Positions 39,916 through 48,523 of a stretch of DNA of 64,000 nucleotides are shown here, one piece after another (the stretch's first letter is position 1; each line of letters starts with the position of its first letter). The DNA lies in the NCBI RefSeq assembly GCF_020410765.1, contig NZ_CP084541.1, positions 3,987,001 through 4,051,000 on the forward strand. Reading direction: 5' to 3'. Made by a program: the position numbers and the translations under genes. The notes below the pieces were generated by a model. The model worked only from the letters and a program-made list of their open reading frames with translations. It had not been told where the DNA came from and did no database searches. The stretch comes from Streptomyces marincola. GTDB taxonomy: Bacteria > Actinomycetota > Actinomycetes > Streptomycetales > Streptomycetaceae.

Positions 39916-40797
39916 TCACTTGAGCAGGCGGGAGAGCCTGCGGTCGGCGAGCGGCCTGCCGCCGGTCTGGCAGGCCGGGCAGTACTGGAGCGCGGAGTCG
40001 CGGTAGGACACCTCGCGGATGGTGTCGCCGCAGACCGGGCACGGCTCGCCGGTGCGCCCGTGCACGCGGAGACCGGTCCGCTTCCCGGCCTTCAGCTGCC
40101 CGGCGGCCAGGCCGCGCGACCGGTCGAGCGCCGCGCGCAGGGTGCCGGTCAGCGCGTCGTACAACGTGCCGGTCTCCTCGGGGGTGAGGCCGCCCGCGGG
40201 CTTGAACGGGGACATGCGGGCGGCGTGCAGGATCTCGTCGGAGTAGGCGTTGCCGACGCCGGCCAGGACGCTCTGGTCGCGCAGCACCCCCTTGAGGCGG
40301 CGGGTCTCCCCGCGCAGCAGCCCGGCGAACGCCTCCCTCGTGAACGCGGGGTCGAGCGGATCGGGCCCGAGGCGGGCGATGCCGGGCACCTCGGCGGGGT
40401 CGCGCACGCAGTACACGGCGAGCCGTTTCTGCGTGCCGGCCTCGGTCAGGTCGAAGCCGGCGCCGGGGGAACGGCCTCCCTCGGGGGCGGCCAGCGTCAC
40501 GCGCAGGGCCAGCGGCCCCTTGCCAGGGCGCGGCGGCGCCGCGGGCACGGCGTCGTGCCAGCGCAGCCACCCGGCGCGCGCGAGGTGGCACACGAGGTGG
40601 AGGTCACCGGCCATGATGTCGAGGAACTTGCCGTGCCGGCCGACGGCCGTGACCGTGCGGCCCTCGATCGCCGACAGCGGCGGGTCGTAGGTCTTCATGG
40701 CGTGGAACGCGACCGGCAGCGCGCGGGCCACCTCGCGGCCCACGAGGCGGCCGGTGAGGAATTCGCGCAGTGCCTCGACTTCGGGCAGTTCGGGCAT
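39916..40797 (-). CDS. Fpg/Nei-family DNA glycosylase
   Basis: This 293-residue protein begins MPELPEVEALREFL, where Pro2 is the catalytic nucleophile and Glu3 the partner. KTYDPPLSAIEG and RHGKFLDIM are the N-terminal glycosylase strands, LAGVGNAYSDEILHAARMSP is the helix-two-turn-helix, and the C-terminus holds a zinc finger (CPVCGDTI... ALQYCPACQTGG). It removes oxidised bases and cleaves the backbone. Lys in GKRTGLRVHGR-like stretches is conserved. It converges with the TerD-kinase gene. Whether it prefers 8-oxoG (Fpg) or pyrimidines (Nei) cannot be decided from the sequence. Confidence 0.92.
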   Translation of the reverse strand: MPELPEVEALREFLTGRLVGREVARALPVAFHAMKTYDPPLSAIEGRTVTAVGRHGKFLDIMAGDLHLVCHLARAGWLRWHDAVPAAPPRPGKGPLALRVTLAAPEGGRSPGAGFDLTEAGTQKRLAVYCVRDPAEVPGIARLGPDPLDPAFTREAFAGLLRGETRRLKGVLRDQSVLAGVGNAYSDEILHAARMSPFKPAGGLTPEETGTLYDALTGTLRAALDRSRGLAAGQLKAGKRTGLRVHGRTGEPCPVCGDTIREVSYRDSALQYCPACQTGGRPLADRRLSRLLK

Positions 40798-40897
40798 GTG
40801 TTCAAGCTTATGCCCGGATTGAGGTGTTCGGGTGGGAGCGTTCCGCGGCCCCCGGCCCCCGGCCCCCGGCCCTCCGCCCGCCGCGCCCCCGTGCGCG

Positions 40898-40929
40898 GCC
40901 GGGGCCGGCCGAAGGCGGCCGGCCCCGGC
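40898..40929. terminator. 13-bp hairpin after the lipoprotein gene
   Basis: gccggggccggcc (40898-40910) pairs with ggccggccccggc (40917-40929) around a 6-nt loop. It is immediately downstream of the lipoprotein gene (which is read leftward) and upstream of the Fpg-type gene, so it probably ends that transcript. A run of ggccccc repeats follows at about 40845-40870. Confidence 0.65.
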
Positions 40930-40939
40930 GCGCGGCGGC

Positions 40940-42088
40940 TCAGGGCTGCATCGGGCCCGGCACGTCCGCGCGGTCCTCGTCCCGCGCGCGCTCCTCCTGC
41001 CGGTCGGCGAGGAACATGAGCGCCACGTTCAGCTCGTCGGGGGTCAGCGGCCCGGCGCCGTTCTGCGGCGGGGCGAGGTTCAGCGCGGAGCCGCCCGCCA
41101 GGAAGATCTCCAGCGGCAGCGACCCGGCGCCGGGCCCGGCGAACTGCGCCAGGTCGAACGACGCGTGCGTCAGCACGCCGTTGCGGACGGCCAGCTCGGC
41201 GGCCACGGGGGCGTCCGGGTCGGCGGGCTCGGCCACCAGCGGCGGCAGTCCGAACCGTTCGCTCTGCTCGGTCAGCAGCGCCAGCAGCGGCCCGACGGCC
41301 TCGTGCGCGTCGCCGGCGGGCAGCCGCACGCCCACGAGCCGCGCGCCGCGCTCCTCGCCCGCCGGCCGCACCGAGGCGCCCGAGCGCAGCGCGCCGTCGA
41401 CGCGGTGGACGGCGTCCCACAGCCGTTCAGGGGCGAGCAGGTCGGCGGCGTCCACCAGGGCCGCCGCCGTGTCCCCGGCCGCATCGGCGGGCACGCCGGC
41501 GTGCTCGGTGAGGGAGGCGGCGTAGGCGTCCCGTTCGAACGGCTCGATCTCGACCCAGTCACCGCGCAGCGCCGCCGTCGCGGTGCTCAGCTCGTCGGGC
41601 AGCGCGGCGGCGTCGCGTTCGAAACGCTCGGCGCGCGCCACGGCGGCCTCGCCGCCGCCGTACACGTCCTCGATGACGGCCTGCGCCCCGACGCGCGCGT
41701 AGACGCGGCCCGCCAGCTGCTTGACGCCCGCGACGTCGCGCCCGCCGAAGTTCACGGTCATGCCGCCGTCCAGCGGATCGCCCGCGGAGAGGTCGTTCAG
41801 CCGGGTCTCCTGCTCGGGGTCGCCCACCGCGACGGTCAGTTCGAGCTCGGCGAGCAGGCGCGCCTGCTCCATCGTGGGCCGCTCCGCACCGCTCCTGACG
41901 AGGTAGTCGTGCACTTCCTCCGGGGTGGCGTCGACCGAGGCCACCATGGTGACGGCCTCCCAGGACAGCAGTTCGTCGACGGCGTCGGAGACTTCGAGTC
42001 CTGCCCTGGCGTCCTGCACCACCTGGCAGGCCCCGGTCACGGCCACCAGGACCGCGGCGCCGCCCAGGGCGCTCAGCCGCGTGAGCAT
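40940..42088 (-). CDS. Putative lipoprotein
   Basis: This 382-residue protein starts MLTRLSALGGAAVLVAVTGACQVV, an N-terminal signal with a lipobox-like TGAC, so it is probably lipid-anchored outside. Mature regions include LNDLSAGDPLDGGMTVNFGGRDVAGVKQLAGRVYARVG, which resembles streptomycete secreted proteins of unknown role. No catalytic motif is seen. The ATG at 42088 lacks a close ribosome site, and an AGGAG 20 nt upstream hints at a start further out. Confidence 0.72.
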   Translation of the reverse strand: MLTRLSALGGAAVLVAVTGACQVVQDARAGLEVSDAVDELLSWEAVTMVASVDATPEEVHDYLVRSGAERPTMEQARLLAELELTVAVGDPEQETRLNDLSAGDPLDGGMTVNFGGRDVAGVKQLAGRVYARVGAQAVIEDVYGGGEAAVARAERFERDAAALPDELSTATAALRGDWVEIEPFERDAYAASLTEHAGVPADAAGDTAAALVDAADLLAPERLWDAVHRVDGALRSGASVRPAGEERGARLVGVRLPAGDAHEAVGPLLALLTEQSERFGLPPLVAEPADPDAPVAAELAVRNGVLTHASFDLAQFAGPGAGSLPLEIFLAGGSALNLAPPQNGAGPLTPDELNVALMFLADRQEERARDEDRADVPGPMQP

Positions 42089-42262
42089 CGTGCGGGTACT
42101 GATGTCTGCACTCCTGTCCGTGGGGCGACGGGGGTGAGGCACGCGGTGACCCGGCGTGGCTCGTGCGTCCAGTCTCCACCGGCGCGGCGCGGCGCTCCCG
42201 CCCGGGGCGCCGTATGTGGCCGAGGTGTCACCGTCCGGTAAGCGGCTTGTTAGCCTCGTGGC

Positions 42263-42928
42263 ATGCGTCAGCCGTGGATCGTGGGGGTGTCGGGGGCCTC
42301 GGGCACGCCGTACGCCGCGGCACTTCTGCGGGCGCTGCTCGACGCGGGCGAGGCGGTCGACCTGATGGTCAGCCGCGCCGCGCGGCTGACCCTGCTCGAC
42401 GAAACGGGCCGCTCGCTGCGCGACGGGCACTGGGCCGAGGACCTGCGGGCCTGGCTCGCGCTCGGCGCGGACGGCGGGCAGGGCGCGTTCGACCCGGACG
42501 TCTCGGGGGTGCGCTACTGGCCGGCCGGCGACCTGGCGGCCGGCCCTTCCTCGGGGTCCTACCCGGCGAAGGGGATGCTGATCGTTCCGGCGTCGACGGC
42601 CGCGGTGGCCGGGGTGGCGCTCGGGCTGTCCAAGGACCTGCTCCAGCGCGCGGCGTCCGTGACGCTGAAGGAGCGGCGCCCCCTCGTGGTCGCGGTGCGC
42701 GAGACGCCGCTGACCGGCCAGACGCTGCGGCACCTGGTGGCGCTCGACGACGCGGGGGCGGTGGTGCTGCCGGCCGCGCCCGCGTTCTACGCGGGGGCCA
42801 CCCACATCCAGGACCTGGTCGACTTCGTCGCAGGGCGGGCCCTGGACGCCGTCGGCGTCCGGCACTCCCTGTACCGCCGGTGGCGCGGGGAACTGGGCGG
42901 AGGTGGCCGTTCGGCCCAGCAGTCTTAG
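42263..42928 (+). CDS. ubiX: UbiX-family flavin prenyltransferase
   Basis: This 221-residue flavoprotein starts VGVSGASGTPYAAALLRALL (family GaSG), has VPASTAAVAGVALGLSKDLLQRA and shows ERRPLVVAVRETPLTGQTLRHL. UbiX attaches dimethylallyl to FMN to make prenyl-FMN, the cofactor for UbiD-type decarboxylases. It sits upstream of mqnE, so it probably supports the late menaquinone decarboxylation. TAGCCT (42251-42256) lies 6 nt before the ATG, suggesting leaderless transcription. Confidence 0.93.
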   Translation: MRQPWIVGVSGASGTPYAAALLRALLDAGEAVDLMVSRAARLTLLDETGRSLRDGHWAEDLRAWLALGADGGQGAFDPDVSGVRYWPAGDLAAGPSSGSYPAKGMLIVPASTAAVAGVALGLSKDLLQRAASVTLKERRPLVVAVRETPLTGQTLRHLVALDDAGAVVLPAAPAFYAGATHIQDLVDFVAGRALDAVGVRHSLYRRWRGELGGGGRSAQQS

Positions 42929-42997
42929 GTCACCGGGCGCGCATGCCTTAGATTCTGCTGTGTACGTGGCAACGGGGATGAGGAAGGCGCTGCGACG

Positions 42998-43459
42998 ATG
43001 GACGCGGTGGACAGGCAGCTGATTCAGGCGCTGCGCGAGAACGGCCGGGCGTCCTACGCGGAGCTGGGCCGCCTCGTCGGCCTCTCGGGCCCCAGCGTCA
43101 CCGACCGCATCAACCGGCTCGAAGCCGCCGGGGTGATCACCGGCTACCGGGCGACGGTGGACGCCAGGTCGCTCGGCCTCGGCGTGACCGCGCTGATCGG
43201 CATCCAGCTGTCGGACGCGGTGGACCACGAGGATGTCGCCGCCCGGCTGCGCACGCTCCAGGAGATCGAGGACTGCTGGTTCATCGCGGGCGACGACTCC
43301 TACATGCTGAAGGTGCGGGCCGGGGACGTGGACGGCCTGGAACGGACCGTCCGCCGGCTGTCGGGCATCCAGGGCGTCTCGCGGACGCGCAGCACGATCG
43401 TGCTGTCCACCAAGTGGGAGAACCGGGTCGGGGAGCTGCCCGACGGCACGCAGGCGTAG
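42998..43459 (+). CDS. Lrp/AsnC-family transcriptional regulator
   Basis: This 153-residue protein has an N-terminal HTH (LIQALRENGRASYAELGRLVGLSGPSVTDRINRLEAAGVITGY) and a C-terminal RAM ligand-binding domain (GIQLSDAVDHEDVAARLRTL, CWFIAGDDSYMLKVRAGDVDGLE). It likely senses an amino acid and forms octamers. TAGATT (42949-42954) with TTAGGT (42925-42930) gives a plausible promoter. It lies between ubiX and mqnE on the same strand and may regulate them. Confidence 0.93.
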   Translation: MDAVDRQLIQALRENGRASYAELGRLVGLSGPSVTDRINRLEAAGVITGYRATVDARSLGLGVTALIGIQLSDAVDHEDVAARLRTLQEIEDCWFIAGDDSYMLKVRAGDVDGLERTVRRLSGIQGVSRTRSTIVLSTKWENRVGELPDGTQA

Positions 43460-43545
43460 GCTCGACGCGCGGCCGGGGACGGCGCGCGGCCGGGATGGGA
43501 AGCGGCGCGGGACGCAGCGCGAGACGAACGAGGAGGCGCCAGGCG

Positions 43546-44712
43546 ATGGACGCGGGACTCAAGCGGGACCTGGAAGAGAAGGTCCGCGCCGGCGAGCGGC
43601 TGACCCGCGAGGACGGGATCGCGCTCTACGCGTCCGACGACCTGGCCTGGCTCGGCGGCCTCGCCCACGAGGTCAGGACGCGCAAGAACGGCGACGTCGT
43701 CTACTTCAACGTCAACCGGCACCTCAACATGACGAACGTGTGCACCGCCTCGTGCGCCTACTGCTCGTTCCAGCGCAAGCCGGGCGAGAAGGACGCGTAC
43801 ACGATGCGCATCGAGGAGGCCGTCCGGCTGGCCAAGGCGATGGAGGGCGAGGCCCTGACCGAGCTGCACATCGTCAACGGCCTGCACCCCACGCTGCCGT
43901 GGCGCTACTACCCCAGGTCGCTGCGCGCGCTGAAGGAGGTGCTGCCCCCGACGGTGTCGCTGAAGGCGTTCACGGCGACCGAGATCCACCACTTCGAGTC
44001 CATCTCGGGGCTGCCGGCCTCCGAAATCCTCGACGAACTGATCGACGCCGGTCTCGAATCGCTGACGGGCGGCGGTGCCGAGATCTTCGACTGGGAGGTC
44101 AGGCAGCACATCGTCGACCACAGGACGCACTGGGAGGACTGGTCCCGCATCCACCGGCTCGCGCATGCCAAGGGCCTGAAGACGCCCTGCACCATGCTGT
44201 ACGGGCACATCGAGGAGCCGCGGCACCGCGTCGACCACGTGCTGCGGCTGCGGGAGCTCCAGGACGAGACGGGCGGGTTCCAGGTGTTCATCCCGCTGCG
44301 CTACCAGCACGACTTCGTGGACATGAAGGACGGCAAGATCCGCAACCGCATCCAGGCGCGCACGACGATGGCGAGCGGCGCCGAGGCGCTGCGCACGTTC
44401 GCCGTGTCCCGGCTGCTGTTCGACAACGTGCCGCACGTCAAGGTCTTCTGGGTGATGCACGGCGTGCAGACGGCGCAGCTCGCGCTCCAGCACGGCGCGG
44501 ACGACATGGACGGCTCGGTCGTCGAGTACAAGATCACGCACGACGCGGACAACTTCGGCACGCCGGACAAGCTGACCCGCGAGGACCTGCTCGACCTGAT
44601 CCGCGACGCCGGGTTCCGCCCCGTGGAGCGCAACACGCGCTACGAGGTCGTCCGCGAGTACGACGGGCCCGACCCGGGCCGCCGCGAGTCGCCGCAGCCC
44701 ATGCGGGTGTGA
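43546..44712 (+). CDS. mqnE: MqnE, aminofutalosine synthase
   Basis: This 388-residue radical-SAM enzyme has the cluster motif TNVCTASCAYCSFQRK (CxxxCxxC) at residues about 65-80. YFNVNRHLNMTN, HIVNGLHPTLPWRYYP, FTATEIHHF, GGGAEIF and HDADNFGTPDKL are MqnE hallmarks. It couples 3-[(1-carboxyvinyl)oxy]benzoate with SAM to make aminofutalosine in the futalosine menaquinone pathway. AGGAGGCGCC precedes the start. It is one of four menaquinone genes spread over 15 kb. Confidence 0.97.
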   Translation: MDAGLKRDLEEKVRAGERLTREDGIALYASDDLAWLGGLAHEVRTRKNGDVVYFNVNRHLNMTNVCTASCAYCSFQRKPGEKDAYTMRIEEAVRLAKAMEGEALTELHIVNGLHPTLPWRYYPRSLRALKEVLPPTVSLKAFTATEIHHFESISGLPASEILDELIDAGLESLTGGGAEIFDWEVRQHIVDHRTHWEDWSRIHRLAHAKGLKTPCTMLYGHIEEPRHRVDHVLRLRELQDETGGFQVFIPLRYQHDFVDMKDGKIRNRIQARTTMASGAEALRTFAVSRLLFDNVPHVKVFWVMHGVQTAQLALQHGADDMDGSVVEYKITHDADNFGTPDKLTREDLLDLIRDAGFRPVERNTRYEVVREYDGPDPGRRESPQPMRV

Positions 44713-44782
44713 GCGGCGCCGCGGGAACGAACCGCGACGGAGTCCGACGGAACACCACGACGAACGCTGTGACGCACGCCTG

Positions 44783-45361
44783 ATGAACAACGCTCCCACG
44801 AACGCCCCGCCGCACCCGGCGCCCCCGCCTGGCCGGGCCCGGCTCTCCTACGTGCTCGATCCGCCCGTCACCGCGGAACTGCGGGAGGGCGTCGCCCAGT
44901 TGTGGGCCGACGTCGTCAACGCGGGCGGCGCCGTCGGTTTCGTGCCGCCGGTCACCGCCGCCGACACCGCCCCCGAGCTGCGCAAACACCTCATCGGCAT
45001 GGCCGAGGGCACCACGCGGCTGCTGGTCGGGACGGACGAGCGCGCCCGGCCGGTGGCCACCGCGTTCTTCTCGCTGAACACCCACCGCCTCATGCGCCAC
45101 TGGGTGTGGCTGGGGACGGTGATGGTGCACCCGGAGCGGCAGGGCGGCGGCGCCGGCCGGGAGCTGCTGGCCGCGGCGGCCACCGCCGCCGCCATCGACC
45201 CGGGCATCACCGGCATACGGCTGACCTGCCGCGGGGGCATGGGGCTCGAACGGTTCTACGCCGCCTGCGGCTACCGCGAGGTCGGGCGGGTGCCGGGGGC
45301 GATCAGGCTGGGCGACGGCGAGTTCCGCGACGACATCACCATGTGGCTGCCGCTGGGCTGA
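44783..45361 (+). CDS. GNAT-family N-acetyltransferase
   Basis: This 192-residue protein has a GNAT core: VTAELREGVAQLWADVV at the N-terminus, WLGTVMVHPERQGGGAGRELLAAAA (acetyl-CoA loop QGGGAG) and GLERFYAACGYREVGRV at the C-terminus. The first 20 residues are Pro/Ala-rich. Its acceptor is unknown. It lies 70 bp downstream of mqnE and could be in the same transcript, followed by a DUF4229 protein. Confidence 0.88.
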   Translation: MNNAPTNAPPHPAPPPGRARLSYVLDPPVTAELREGVAQLWADVVNAGGAVGFVPPVTAADTAPELRKHLIGMAEGTTRLLVGTDERARPVATAFFSLNTHRLMRHWVWLGTVMVHPERQGGGAGRELLAAAATAAAIDPGITGIRLTCRGGMGLERFYAACGYREVGRVPGAIRLGDGEFRDDITMWLPLG

Positions 45362-45450
45362 GCCCCGCGCGCCCGACGCCGCCCGAGCCCGGTCGCGGAG
45401 GCGCCGGGGGGCCGTGCTTCACTGGAAGGACATGTGAAGGAGGAGGCACC

Positions 45451-45756
45451 GTGAGCACGAACACCACCGCGGCGACACTGCGCTACACCGGGATGCGGCT
45501 GGGGATCTTCGCCGTCTGTTTCGCCGTACTCGCGGTGCTCGCCTACGTGGGCGTCATTCCGGAGTCCATCGGCACGGCCAACCCGCTGTGGCTCGCCGTC
45601 CTCGCCATCGTGGTGTCCGCGCCGATCAGCCTCGTCGTCCTCCGCGGGCAGCGGGAGGCGATGTCCCAGCAGATCGTGCCGCGCATCGAACGCGCCAGGA
45701 GCAACGCCAAGGCCAAGCTCGACGCCAACCGCGGCATGGAGGACGACGCCGCCTGA
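45451..45756 (+). CDS. DUF4229 membrane protein
   Basis: This 101-residue protein starts with GTG after AAGGAGGAGG. It has two helices, LGIFAVCFAVLAVLAYVGVI and LWLAVLAIVVSAPISLVVL, followed by a polar tail, QREAMSQQIVPRIERARSNAKAKLD, which is cytosolic and charged. This is the DUF4229 arrangement found across actinobacteria. Function unknown. A terminator follows at 45796. Confidence 0.85.
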   Translation: MSTNTTAATLRYTGMRLGIFAVCFAVLAVLAYVGVIPESIGTANPLWLAVLAIVVSAPISLVVLRGQREAMSQQIVPRIERARSNAKAKLDANRGMEDDAA

Positions 45757-45795
45757 GGCACGGCCCTCGGGCGTGATCCGCCTCACGCCCCCCGT

Positions 45796-45832
45796 ACGCC
45801 CCCGCAGGGAATCACTCCTCCCTCGGGGGCGT
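45796..45832 (+). terminator. Terminator after the DUF4229 gene
   Basis: acgcccccg (45796-45804) pairs with cgggggcgt (45824-45832), and the inner arms aggga/tccct (45806-45810, 45819-45823) extend it after a one-base bulge. It isolates the downstream leader-peptide promoter. Confidence 0.7.
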
Positions 45833-45861
45833 TGTGCTGCGACGGTGTTCCGTTTCCACCC

Positions 45862-45890
45862 ATGACGTGCCATTCCGGGGGTGCTACCGT
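45862..45890 (+). promoter_or_regulatory. Leaderless promoter of the symporter leader peptide
   Basis: ATGACG (45862-45867), a 17-bp spacer and TACCGT (45885-45890) are followed by the leader ATG 7 nt later. The layout mirrors the promoter of the cysA2 leader peptide (GTGACA, 18 bp, TACGAT, 7 nt). Confidence 0.6.
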
Positions 45891-45897
45891 GCTCGGC

Positions 45898-45996
45898 ATG
45901 AACACACCAGTCGCGCGCCGCCGTCTCACGAGCGTTCTGCTCGTCGCGCGTCTGCACATCGATCTGTGCCGCTGTCTGACCGCGGCCTGTCGCTGA
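45898..45996 (+). CDS. Cys-containing leader peptide upstream of the DAACS symporter
   Basis: This 32-residue ORF ends ARLHIDLCRCLTAACR: the R-x-H-I/V-DLCRxxTAAC core matches actinobacterial leader peptides that precede cysteine- and sulfur-related genes. Three Cys codons lie in the last nine residues. The ORF starts where transcription should start. It stops 103 bp before the symporter start, room for an attenuating hairpin. It is inferred to couple cysteinyl-tRNA supply to symporter expression. Confidence 0.75.
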   Translation: MNTPVARRRLTSVLLVARLHIDLCRCLTAACR

Positions 45997-46099
45997 CGTT
46001 CCGTTCTCCCGACTGTTCAGCGCAGCCACGCGCCGATAGGCGCGTTTCCTCCCCCTTTCATACCGTGGTCCCGTGATCACCCCTGACCGGAGTGTGCCT

Positions 46100-47455
46100 G
46101 TGTCCTCCCCGTCCCCTGCCCCGGACGCGTCCGCCCCGAAGGCCCCGCGCCGCGCCCTGGCCGCCCTGCCGCCCTTCTGGGCGCAGATCCTGCTCGGCCT
46201 CGTGCTCGGCGTGCTGTTCGGCTGGATAGCCCGCAACTGGAACGTCGACTGGCTCGGCAGAACCCTCGACGAGATAGGCGGAACGTTCGTCCAGCTGCTC
46301 AGGCTGGCCGTCGGCCCCCTGGTCTTCTTCGCGATCGCCGTCTCCATCACCAACCTCCGCAACGTCTCCAACGCCGCCCGCCTCGCCGGCCGGACGCTGC
46401 TGTGGTTCCTCGTCACCTCCCTGGTCGCGGTCGCCATCGGCCTCACCATCGGCCTGCTGACCAACCCGGGCGAGGGCACGGGACTCACCCCCGCCGACGG
46501 CGCGCGGCCCGAGTCCGAGGGGTCCTGGCTCGACTTCCTCACCGGGATGATCCCCACCAGCGTCGTCACGCCGTTCGCCGACCTCGAAGTGCTCCAGATC
46601 GTCTTCCTGGCCGCCGTGACCGGCATCGCCGCGCTGCGCATGGGCGAACGCGCCGCGCCGCTGATCACGTTCGGCGAGACCGCGCTCGCGCTGCTCCAGA
46701 AGGTCCTGTGGTGGATCATCCGCCTGGCGCCGCTGGGCACCCTCGGCCTGATCGGCCGGGCGATCAACGAGTACGGCTGGGACCTGCTCGGCGACTACGC
46801 CACCTTCACGCTCGACGTGTACATCGGCTGCGCGCTGGTCCTGTTCGGCGTCTACCCGCTGCTGCTGCGCGTCGTCGCGGGCGTCGACCCGCTGCGCTTC
46901 TTCCGCGCGGCCTGGCCCGCCATCCAGCTGGCGTTCGTCTCCCGCTCCTCGGTCGGCACCCTGCCGGTGACCCAGAAGGTCACCGAGCGCCTCGGCGTGC
47001 CGCGCGAGTACGCCTCGTTCGCCGTCCCGTTCGGCGCCACGACGAAGATGGACGGCTGCGCCGCCATCTACCCGTCGCTGGCCGCGATCTTCGTGGCGGA
47101 GATCTTCGACGTCAGCCTCGGCATCCAGGACTACGTGCTGATCGTGTTCGTCTCGGTGATCGGCTCGGCCGCCACCGCGGGCCTCACCGGCGCCACGGTC
47201 ATGACCACGCTGACCCTCACCACGCTGGGCCTGCCGCTTGAGGGCGTGGGCCTGCTGCTGGCGATCGACCCGATCCTGGACATGATGCGCACCGCGACGA
47301 ACGTCGCGGGGCAGGCGGCCGTTCCCGTGATCGTCGCGGCCAGGGAGCGCATCCTCGACCGGGACGCGTACGACACCGCGACCAGCTTCGAGATCGGCGA
47401 GGTCGCGCGCGAGGACGACGCGCGGGAGCGCGAGCCCGCGAAGGCCGGCGCATAG
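46100..47455 (+). CDS. Dicarboxylate/amino acid:cation symporter (DAACS); likely cystine importer
   Basis: This 451-residue, multi-span protein has the GltP/TcyP pattern: LRLAVGPLVFFAIAVSIT (helix with conserved P), SRSSVGTLPVTQKV (HP1, SSxxTLP), GATTKMDGCAAIYPSLAAIFVAE (family NMDG) and DPILDMMRTATNVAG (helix 8, DxxxDxxRTxxNV). The SSSVGTLP hairpins coordinate Na+. Family members carry glutamate, dicarboxylates or cystine (TcyP). The Cys leader peptide upstream suggests cystine. The GTG at 46100 has GGAG 7 nt upstream; an earlier GTG at 46073 is possible. Confidence 0.87.
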   Translation: MSSPSPAPDASAPKAPRRALAALPPFWAQILLGLVLGVLFGWIARNWNVDWLGRTLDEIGGTFVQLLRLAVGPLVFFAIAVSITNLRNVSNAARLAGRTLLWFLVTSLVAVAIGLTIGLLTNPGEGTGLTPADGARPESEGSWLDFLTGMIPTSVVTPFADLEVLQIVFLAAVTGIAALRMGERAAPLITFGETALALLQKVLWWIIRLAPLGTLGLIGRAINEYGWDLLGDYATFTLDVYIGCALVLFGVYPLLLRVVAGVDPLRFFRAAWPAIQLAFVSRSSVGTLPVTQKVTERLGVPREYASFAVPFGATTKMDGCAAIYPSLAAIFVAEIFDVSLGIQDYVLIVFVSVIGSAATAGLTGATVMTTLTLTTLGLPLEGVGLLLAIDPILDMMRTATNVAGQAAVPVIVAARERILDRDAYDTATSFEIGEVAREDDAREREPAKAGA

Positions 47456-47480
47456 CCCCCAGCCATCCGCCCCCTCCCCA

Positions 47481-47513
47481 CCGCTGCCCCGGCCGCCCCG
47501 GCCGGGGCAGCGG
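47481..47513. terminator. 14-bp terminator hairpin after the symporter
   Basis: ccgctgccccggcc (47481-47494) pairs perfectly with ggccggggcagcgg (47500-47513) around a 5-nt loop. Confidence 0.75.
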
Positions 47514-47608
47514 TCTGTGCGCCCGGGCCCGGCTGGGTACGGTCGGACCCGGAGCCCACCGGCCGTGGCCGGCCGGGCGGCGGTGATCGGAAGAGGGAGT
47601 CGGTCCGC

Positions 47609-48523
47609 ATGGCGTCTGCCGGGGCGCGGACGGCGGGTTTCACGGCGAGCGCCGCGAGGCGGGCGATGGAGGCCGCCTGTGCGGCCGTGCGGCTCGACGG
47701 GAGCGGCGCGGAGCTGATCCGGCTGGGCGAGAACGCGCTGTTCCGGCTGGCCGGGCATCCGGTGATCGCGCGGGTGGCGCGCTCGCTCGCGTACATGGAC
47801 TCGGTGCGGACCGAGGTGGGCGTCTCCAGATGGCTCGCCAGTGAGGGCTTTCCGGCGGCGCGGGCCGTGGAGGACCTGGAACAGCCGGTCGTGGCGGCCG
47901 GGCACCCCGTGACGTTCTGGCACCTGATCAGGGAAGGGAACCGGAAGGCCACGTACGGGGGGCTGGGTGGTGTGCTGCGCGACCTGCACACGATGACGCC
48001 GCCAGATGTTCTCGGACTGTCGGCGCACGACGCGTTCGGGCGGACCGCGCTGCGGGTGGAACGGGCCGCGGGGATACCGGAGCCCGACCGGGCGTTCCTC
48101 AAAGAACGCGGTAGGGAACTGCGGGAACGGCTGGCCGACCTGCGCTTCGAGTCGGAGAAGGGCCCGGTGCACGGGGACGCGCACGTCCAGAACCTCATGG
48201 TGGACAGCGCCGGGCGCGTGCTCCTGATCGACTTCGAGAACTTCTGCTTCGACCATCCGGAGTGGGACCTGATGGTCACGGCCACCGAGCATCATCGCCT
48301 GGGATGGCAGACGCGCGAGCAGTACGCGGACTTCGTCACCGCCTACGGCAGGGATCTGGGTGACTGGGAGGGGTTCGCCGTGCTGCGCGGCATCCAGGAG
48401 TTCCGCATGACGACGTGGCTGATGCAGAACGTCGGTGAGAACCGGTCCGTGGCAGAGGAGTACGCGCGGCGCATCACCTCGCTCCGGAACGGCACCGCCC
48501 CCCGCGACTGGCAGCCGGGATAG
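47609..48523 (+). CDS. APH-family phosphotransferase
   Basis: This 304-residue kinase-fold protein has GPVHGDAHVQNLMV (HGDxxxxN, catalytic Asp) and LLIDFENFCFDHPEWDLMVTATE (DFE metal-binding) in the C-terminal lobe. LGENALFRLAGHPVIARVAR is the nucleotide-binding N-lobe. Its substrate cannot be read. It lies alone after the symporter terminator. It resembles streptomycete aminoglycoside-type kinases of unclear role. Confidence 0.85.
   Translation: MASAGARTAGFTASAARRAMEAACAAVRLDGSGAELIRLGENALFRLAGHPVIARVARSLAYMDSVRTEVGVSRWLASEGFPAARAVEDLEQPVVAAGHPVTFWHLIREGNRKATYGGLGGVLRDLHTMTPPDVLGLSAHDAFGRTALRVERAAGIPEPDRAFLKERGRELRERLADLRFESEKGPVHGDAHVQNLMVDSAGRVLLIDFENFCFDHPEWDLMVTATEHHRLGWQTREQYADFVTAYGRDLGDWEGFAVLRGIQEFRMTTWLMQNVGENRSVAEEYARRITSLRNGTAPRDWQPG

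Larger units (their letters stand above)
45757..46099. other. Intergenic region: terminator, promoter and leader ORF
   Basis: Besides the terminator and leader ORF annotated separately, the stretch 45997-46099 between leader and symporter holds 'gcagccacgcgccgataggcgcg', with a small gcgcc/ggcgc pairing, and 'cctccccctttcata'. No further gene is evident. Confidence 0.5.

Noticed and set aside
40845..40870. CRISPR-like ggccccc repeats
   Set aside because: Simple tandem low-complexity repeat without spacers.
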